From Planctomycetota bacterium (lineage in GTDB: Bacteria > Planctomycetota > UBA1135 > UBA2386): a DNA stretch of 64,000 nucleotides. Location: the NCBI GenBank assembly GCA_020638735.1, contig JACKHZ010000013.1, forward strand, positions 310,001 through 374,000, written 5' to 3'. The notes below the pieces were generated by a model. It was not told the DNA's origin. It did no database searches and worked only from the letters and a program-made list of their open reading frames with translations. Both the position numbers and the translations under genes were made by a program. Shown piece after piece: positions 60,133 to 64,000 of the stretch (positions within the stretch are counted from its first letter, which is position 1; the number at the start of each line of letters is the position of its first letter).

Positions 60133-61080
60133 ATGAACACGATCCCGCGCCTCGTCGCATTCCTGTCGCTCGTCGGTTGCGCCATCGCCGCGCCGCAGCA
60201 GCACCCCCACTTCGACGACGGCGGCGCCCTCGCCTGGCAGACCGAACTCGGGGCGGCCAAGAAGTCGGCCGGCAAGTCCGACAAGATGATCCTGATCGAG
60301 TACGGCCGAGCCGCTTGAGGCAACTGCCGCGCGCTGGTCGAGCGCGTGCTGGCCCAGGAACCCGTCAAGGCGCGCGTCGGTGAGCTGGCCATCGGCCTGG
60401 CGATCGACTGCGACACGGACCAGGGAGAGGTCTCGCAGCTGCTGCACGAGAAGATGCCCGACGCGGGCACGCTGCCGTTCGTCGCCCTGCTGACCAGCGA
60501 AGGTGAGTGGATCGACGGCTACTCCGGCTACCGCGACGCGACGCAGTTCCTGGTGTTCCTCGAGGACGCCGCGAGCTCGCCGTTGCTGGACGCCAAGCCG
60601 GACGTGCAGAAGAAGCTGCAGAAGCTCGTCGTCAGCGCCAAGGCCGGCGCGGCCAAGGGCTCCTGGGGCCAGGTCGCCAAGGACGTGCGCGCCGCGGCGG
60701 CGATGCCCGGTCGCTGCCCGGAGCGCAAGGAGCTGATGGAGCTGGGCAAGCAGGCCGACGAGTGGCTGCAGGCGAAGTTCGCCACCGTGATCACCACCGC
60801 GCAGGGCGATGGCGACCTGTCGGAGGCGCGAAAGCTGCTGCAGGAGGTGCAGAAGGTGTTCTCCGGGCTGCCGGAGGCCAAGCTCGCCGCGACCGGCATC
60901 GAGGCGCTCGCGCGCGTCGGCTTCGTGCGCAAGGTCGAGGCTCGCGGCAACGCCAAGGCGACGCTGCGTCAGGACGAGGCGGCCAAGTACAAGGACACGC
61001 CGTGGACGGCGTTGTTCGAAGCGCCCAAGGCGCCCGACGCGCAGCCGGCGGGTGAAAAGCACGAGGGCGACGGCAAGTAG
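60133..61080 (+). CDS. Thioredoxin-like selenoprotein candidate with in-frame UGA
   Basis: A 315-residue secreted protein if the TGA at 60316-60318 is read as selenocysteine. The ATG at 60133 follows AGAGGAG. Signal peptide (LVAFLSLVGCAIAAPQ), then a thioredoxin-like domain with active site Sec62-Gly-Asn-Cys65; in Cys homologs the motif would be CGNC. The domain continues without a break (LVERVLAQEPVKARVGE, TLPFVALLTSEGEW) and is followed by a helical Lys/Glu-rich C-terminus. A strong SECIS-like hairpin starts ten bases after the UGA. Periplasmic redox function is likely. A nonsense mutation is much less probable given the SECIS and the same pattern in another gene here. Confidence 0.83.
60328..60348 (+). 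promoter_or_regulatory. Strong bacterial SECIS-like hairpin
   Basis: Eight base pairs, CGCGCGCU with AGCGCGUG (one G-U), close a five-base loop GGUCG. The loop begins with GGUC, the same four bases as the apical loop of the E. coli fdhF SECIS, 18 bases after the UGA. Confidence 0.75.
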
Positions 61081-61232
61081 CGCCCAGGCCGCCGGTGCCA
61101 TCGGCGAGACGGCTGGGTCGCCAGGGCGCCGCGGTGGCAAGTGACGCGCCGCCGTCGACGCTGCTGCGCACGTCACGCCGACCGCGGTCGCGCGGATCTG
61201 ATATGAAGATCCTCCTCGTCCTGGGAGAAGCC

Positions 61233-63515
61233 ATGAACCGACACCTCGCCGCCGCCCTCGCCGCAGCGCTCGCCGGCACCACCGCTGCCGCGCAGGCGCC
61301 GCTGACGCCGCCAGTGACGCCGATCCACACCGCCGCCGACGACCTCGGCATCGCCTACGGCGTCTGGGCGGCGGGCGACCGCTACAAGGTCTCCTTCCAC
61401 GACGGCATGACGTTCGTGCCATATCTCGGCGCCGACTACCCGCGCACCCAATCGCTCGCCTGGCGCACGATCTCGGCCCGGCTCGGCGGGCGCGAGCTGC
61501 TCGACGACCGCGCCCCGGACGCGAACGGCAGCGGCACCCGCTTCGAGTATCGCTTCGGCGTGCTGACCGAGGCCTACGACGTGCTGCCCGACGGGCTCGA
61601 ACAGAGCTTCGTGCTGCGCGAACGTCCCGCCGTCGGCGACCTGGTCATCCGCGGGGCGCTGACGACCGGGTTGCACGCCGCCGACCGCGCGGCCGCCTGC
61701 GCGCCGCTGACGTTCGCGGACGAGCAGGGCGTCGCCGTCGTCGACTACGGCCGCGCCGTCGCGATCGACGCCGCCGGTCGCCGCTGCGACGTGACCACCG
61801 CGCTGGCCGACGGCACGGTGACGCTGCGTGTGCCCGGCGAGTGGCTGGCCGACGCCGCGCTGCCGGTCGTCGTCGACCCGTTCGTCACCACCACCGTCAA
61901 CTTCTCCCTGACGAGCGCCGCGCCGATCGAGGTCGACATCGGCCGCGACGACACGGCGAACACGGACAACGTCGCGGTCGTCTACTCGAAGAGCGTCTCG
62001 GCGAGCGACGACGACCTGTGGGTGGTGTTGGCCGACGACGACTTCACGACGGGCACGGTCGTCTTCTCGGACGTGACGACGAGCTGGTCGACGAGCCAGG
62101 GCCGCTGCGCCTTCGTCGGTGGCACCGATCGCTGGGTGGTCGCGTTCCAGCGCTACTTCGCCAACACGCCGACCCTGAGCCGGATCCGCGCACACAACCA
62201 CGCCAGCGCCGACACCACGTTGTCGACGACCGTCGCCTCGCTCGGCGTCGGCAGCAACGAGAACCACTGGCGGCCGGACGTCGGGGGCGTGACCAGCACG
62301 GCGCTCGGCAACCAGGCCCTGATCGTCTTCCAGGTCGAGAACAACGGCGGCGGCGACTTCGCCGAGACCAGCAGCAGCAAGTGCGCGGCGGTGCTGTTCG
62401 ACACGACGACGACGAACGGCACGTTCGGCAGCGCGTTCGTGCTCACCAGCTCGCTGTTCAACGACAGCGAACGCCCGAGCGTCAACCAGGTCTCCGAGGG
62501 CGGGCCGTCGTCCGCCTGGGTCTGCGCGTTCCAGCGTTACTCGACGATCGTGCCGAACGACGCCTGGGACATCGCCGCGGTCCGCGTCGCTGCCAACGGC
62601 TCGATCACGTCGGGCACCTGGGTCAGTGACTACGCCACCGCCCCGCAGCTGACGCACCAGCTCGGGCCCGTCGTCGAAGGGCAGCTCGGCCGCTACGCGG
62701 TGACGTTCGCCGTCGCCGACGCCACGAACTACCCCGGCAAGCTCGCCGACCCCAACGGCACCGCGATCGCGATCGAGCGCTTCGACTGGTACGGGGGCTC
62801 CGCGCCGACCACCGCGCAAGCGCCGGTGGTGCTGCGCAGCGCCGGTCTGCGCAGCTACCAGACGTCGGGCCTCGCCTACGACACCGACACCGGCTCCCAC
62901 TGGACCGCGACGAGCAGGTGGACGCTGTTCGGGCCGAGCCTCGCCTACGACCGCGTCGGCTTCCAGGGCCAACTGCTCGAGAGCGGCACGATCCATCAGA
63001 CCACCACCACGCCGATCGCCGGCGGCGGCGTGACGTTCGACAACGACCACCACACCGTGCTCGGTGCCTACGGCTTCCAGGGTGGCTTCTCGACCATCGC
63101 CGGCGTCACCATCAGCTATCCGGCGCAGCCGGCGACGACGACGTCCGGCGTGCCGTGCGGCACTGCCAGCCTGAGCTGGGCCGAATCGCAGCTGATCGGC
63201 AGCGAGTTCTCGGGGATCGTGTCGGCCGGCGCGCCGAACGGTTCGGTGCACCTGCTGGTGCTGGCCGACGCCGGCATCAACGTGCCGCTGGTCTTTCCGG
63301 GCCTGGTCGCGCCGGGCTGCAGCCTGTTCGTGCCGGTCAGCGGACCGGACTACCTCGGCATGTTCCCGGCGGCGCTCGGCGGCGTCGTGCTCTGGACGCT
63401 GCCGCTGATCGAGGGCCTGCCGGCGCAGACGCTGCACTTCCAGGACTGGTATCTCGACCCTGCGACGGGGCTGCTGTTCAACTCACCCGGGCTGGCGGTG
63501 CCGATCGTCAAGTAG
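61233..63515 (+). CDS. Large secreted protein with shared C-terminal beta-rich module
   Basis: A 760-residue product. The ATG at 61233 follows GGGAGAAG, and the signal peptide (HLAAALAAALAGTTAAAQ) fixes this start. Residues 30-230 hold LGIAYGVWAAGDRYKVSF and PGEWLADAALPVVVDPF, a pattern seen in secreted repeat proteins of this lineage. The middle is probably a beta-propeller (DNVAVVYSKSV, DRWVVAFQRYF, NQALIVFQVENNG, SAWVCAFQRYS, GRYAVTFAVAD). The last 100 residues are the same module as in the propeller and DNRLRE proteins (GSVHLLVLADAG, APGCSLFVPVS, SPGLAVPIVK). No enzyme motif found. Confidence 0.75.
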   Translation: MNRHLAAALAAALAGTTAAAQAPLTPPVTPIHTAADDLGIAYGVWAAGDRYKVSFHDGMTFVPYLGADYPRTQSLAWRTISARLGGRELLDDRAPDANGSGTRFEYRFGVLTEAYDVLPDGLEQSFVLRERPAVGDLVIRGALTTGLHAADRAAACAPLTFADEQGVAVVDYGRAVAIDAAGRRCDVTTALADGTVTLRVPGEWLADAALPVVVDPFVTTTVNFSLTSAAPIEVDIGRDDTANTDNVAVVYSKSVSASDDDLWVVLADDDFTTGTVVFSDVTTSWSTSQGRCAFVGGTDRWVVAFQRYFANTPTLSRIRAHNHASADTTLSTTVASLGVGSNENHWRPDVGGVTSTALGNQALIVFQVENNGGGDFAETSSSKCAAVLFDTTTTNGTFGSAFVLTSSLFNDSERPSVNQVSEGGPSSAWVCAFQRYSTIVPNDAWDIAAVRVAANGSITSGTWVSDYATAPQLTHQLGPVVEGQLGRYAVTFAVADATNYPGKLADPNGTAIAIERFDWYGGSAPTTAQAPVVLRSAGLRSYQTSGLAYDTDTGSHWTATSRWTLFGPSLAYDRVGFQGQLLESGTIHQTTTTPIAGGGVTFDNDHHTVLGAYGFQGGFSTIAGVTISYPAQPATTTSGVPCGTASLSWAESQLIGSEFSGIVSAGAPNGSVHLLVLADAGINVPLVFPGLVAPGCSLFVPVSGPDYLGMFPAALGGVVLWTLPLIEGLPAQTLHFQDWYLDPATGLLFNSPGLAVPIVK

Positions 63516-63590
63516 GCCAGGTCACCGGGGAGCCTCGACGGTCGTCACGCTCCACTCGGAGTCGCGGTCCGTCCTTTCGCGGGTGAACAG

Positions 63591-63596
63591 TAAGCT
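63591..63596 (+). promoter_or_regulatory. Putative -10 element (TAAGCT), leaderless promoter
   Basis: TAAGCT ends seven bases before the ATG at 63604. Confidence 0.35.
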
Positions 63597-63603
63597 CGCT
63601 GTG

Positions 63604-64000
63604 ATGGCCCCCGAACTCTGGTATCCGATCACCGAAGCGACCAGCCGCGGCGGCGGCTTCCACAGCCCGTTCGGCGGCACCTGGCCGGACCTGGGTGACG
63701 CCCGGCGCTGGTGCGACGGAATGCAGCAGATCGGCGTGCTGTCCCACGACGACGCGCAGCGGTTCCACTTCTGGATCGAGCACGGCTACGTGTCGCTGCC
63801 GAACGCCGTGTCACATGCCGCCATCGACGCGCTCAACGAGGCGGTCGAACGGATGTGGCGCGAACCGGACTCGGTCGCCGACGTCTACGCCGAGACCTAC
63901 GACGGCGTGCTGCGAGTCGAGCGGCTGCGCTCGGACATCCGCGACGCGCCGCACAAGGTGCTCGACCTGCACACACAGCTTGCCGCGGCCGAGCCGGTGG
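63604..64000 (+). CDS. Phytanoyl-CoA-dioxygenase-like protein, C-terminus cut by window edge
   Basis: About 132 residues are visible. FWIEHGYVSLPNAVSHAAI, then DALNEAVERMW match the N-terminal part of PhyH-type Fe(II)/2-oxoglutarate dioxygenases (HGYVVLPGAVS-like). The metal-binding H-x-D would come soon after the window ends (VLDLHTQLAA is the last stretch seen). The N-terminal 40 residues (MAPELWYPITEATSRGGGFH) are less usual. Assignment is by the short motif only. Confidence 0.6.
   Translation, partial: MAPELWYPITEATSRGGGFHSPFGGTWPDLGDARRWCDGMQQIGVLSHDDAQRFHFWIEHGYVSLPNAVSHAAIDALNEAVERMWREPDSVADVYAETYDGVLRVERLRSDIRDAPHKVLDLHTQLAAAEPV

Overview
The window is very GC-rich, densely coded DNA with strong third-position G/C bias. 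It most likely comes from a member of the Planctomycetota (PVC superphylum). The main lineage markers are a PVC-type membrane-bound dehydrogenase/cytochrome fusion, a HEAT-repeat protein, many secreted or membrane-anchored proteins with carboxypeptidase-regulatory-like domains, two ECF sigma factors fused through a membrane segment to large extracytoplasmic regions, and two thioredoxin-like genes with an in-frame UGA. I saw no rRNA, canonical tRNA, CRISPR array, prophage or insertion sequence.

Layout. 1-13.8 kb: partial secreted alpha/beta hydrolase, rRNA m5U methyltransferase, a frameshifted HepT-like gene, an S46 dipeptidyl-peptidase, a five-heme cytochrome, the PVC-type dehydrogenase, a HEAT-repeat protein, a secreted protein and a DEDD exonuclease. 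13.8-22 kb: two paralogous membrane proteins with barstar-like domains, an Rpn-type nuclease, a DUF4143 AAA+ ATPase, a degenerate XPB-like helicase with a Bax1/DUF790 nuclease, and a 3-hydroxyacyl-CoA dehydrogenase/enoyl-CoA hydratase that continues the nuclease frame without a stop. 22-42.9 kb: envelope and signalling genes, including two transmembrane sigma-factor fusions, a beta-propeller protein, a Trx/PDZ selenoprotein candidate, a PhoD-like phosphatase, a membrane tyrosine phosphatase, an ArnT-like glycosyltransferase, several anchored regulatory-like proteins and a stand-alone ECF sigma factor. 42.9-47 kb: shikimate operon aroB, aroA-aroK fusion and aroC. 47.9-49.3 kb: small stress-type genes including dps.

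49.3-55.8 kb is the most notable region, a complete RNA-repair locus. The sigma-54 activator gene rtcR is divergent from rsr (Ro60/TROVE ortholog), then come three tandem Y-RNA-like noncoding RNA units, then rtcB (RNA ligase) and rtcA (RNA 3'-phosphate cyclase). Each RNA unit can form two nested helices around an internal loop conserved in sequence, with compensatory changes among the copies. Two of the three present a circularly permuted tRNA-like module: T arm, then an acceptor-like stem closed by a tetraloop, then D arm. A GG-N10-GC sigma-54-type promoter lies upstream of rsr. The likely logic is that RtcR senses RNA damage through its CARF-like domain and fires the sigma-54 promoter, Rsr and its Y RNAs handle damaged or structured RNA, and RtcA/RtcB process and ligate ends.

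55.8-64 kb: a PNPOx-like protein, secreted DNRLRE and repeat proteins, a DAP-dehydrogenase-like oxidoreductase, a second UGA-containing thioredoxin-like gene with a strong SECIS-like hairpin, and a partial phytanoyl-CoA dioxygenase-like gene. Many genes follow a TANNNT hexamer. In seven cases it ends 6-9 nt before the start codon, suggesting leaderless transcripts.
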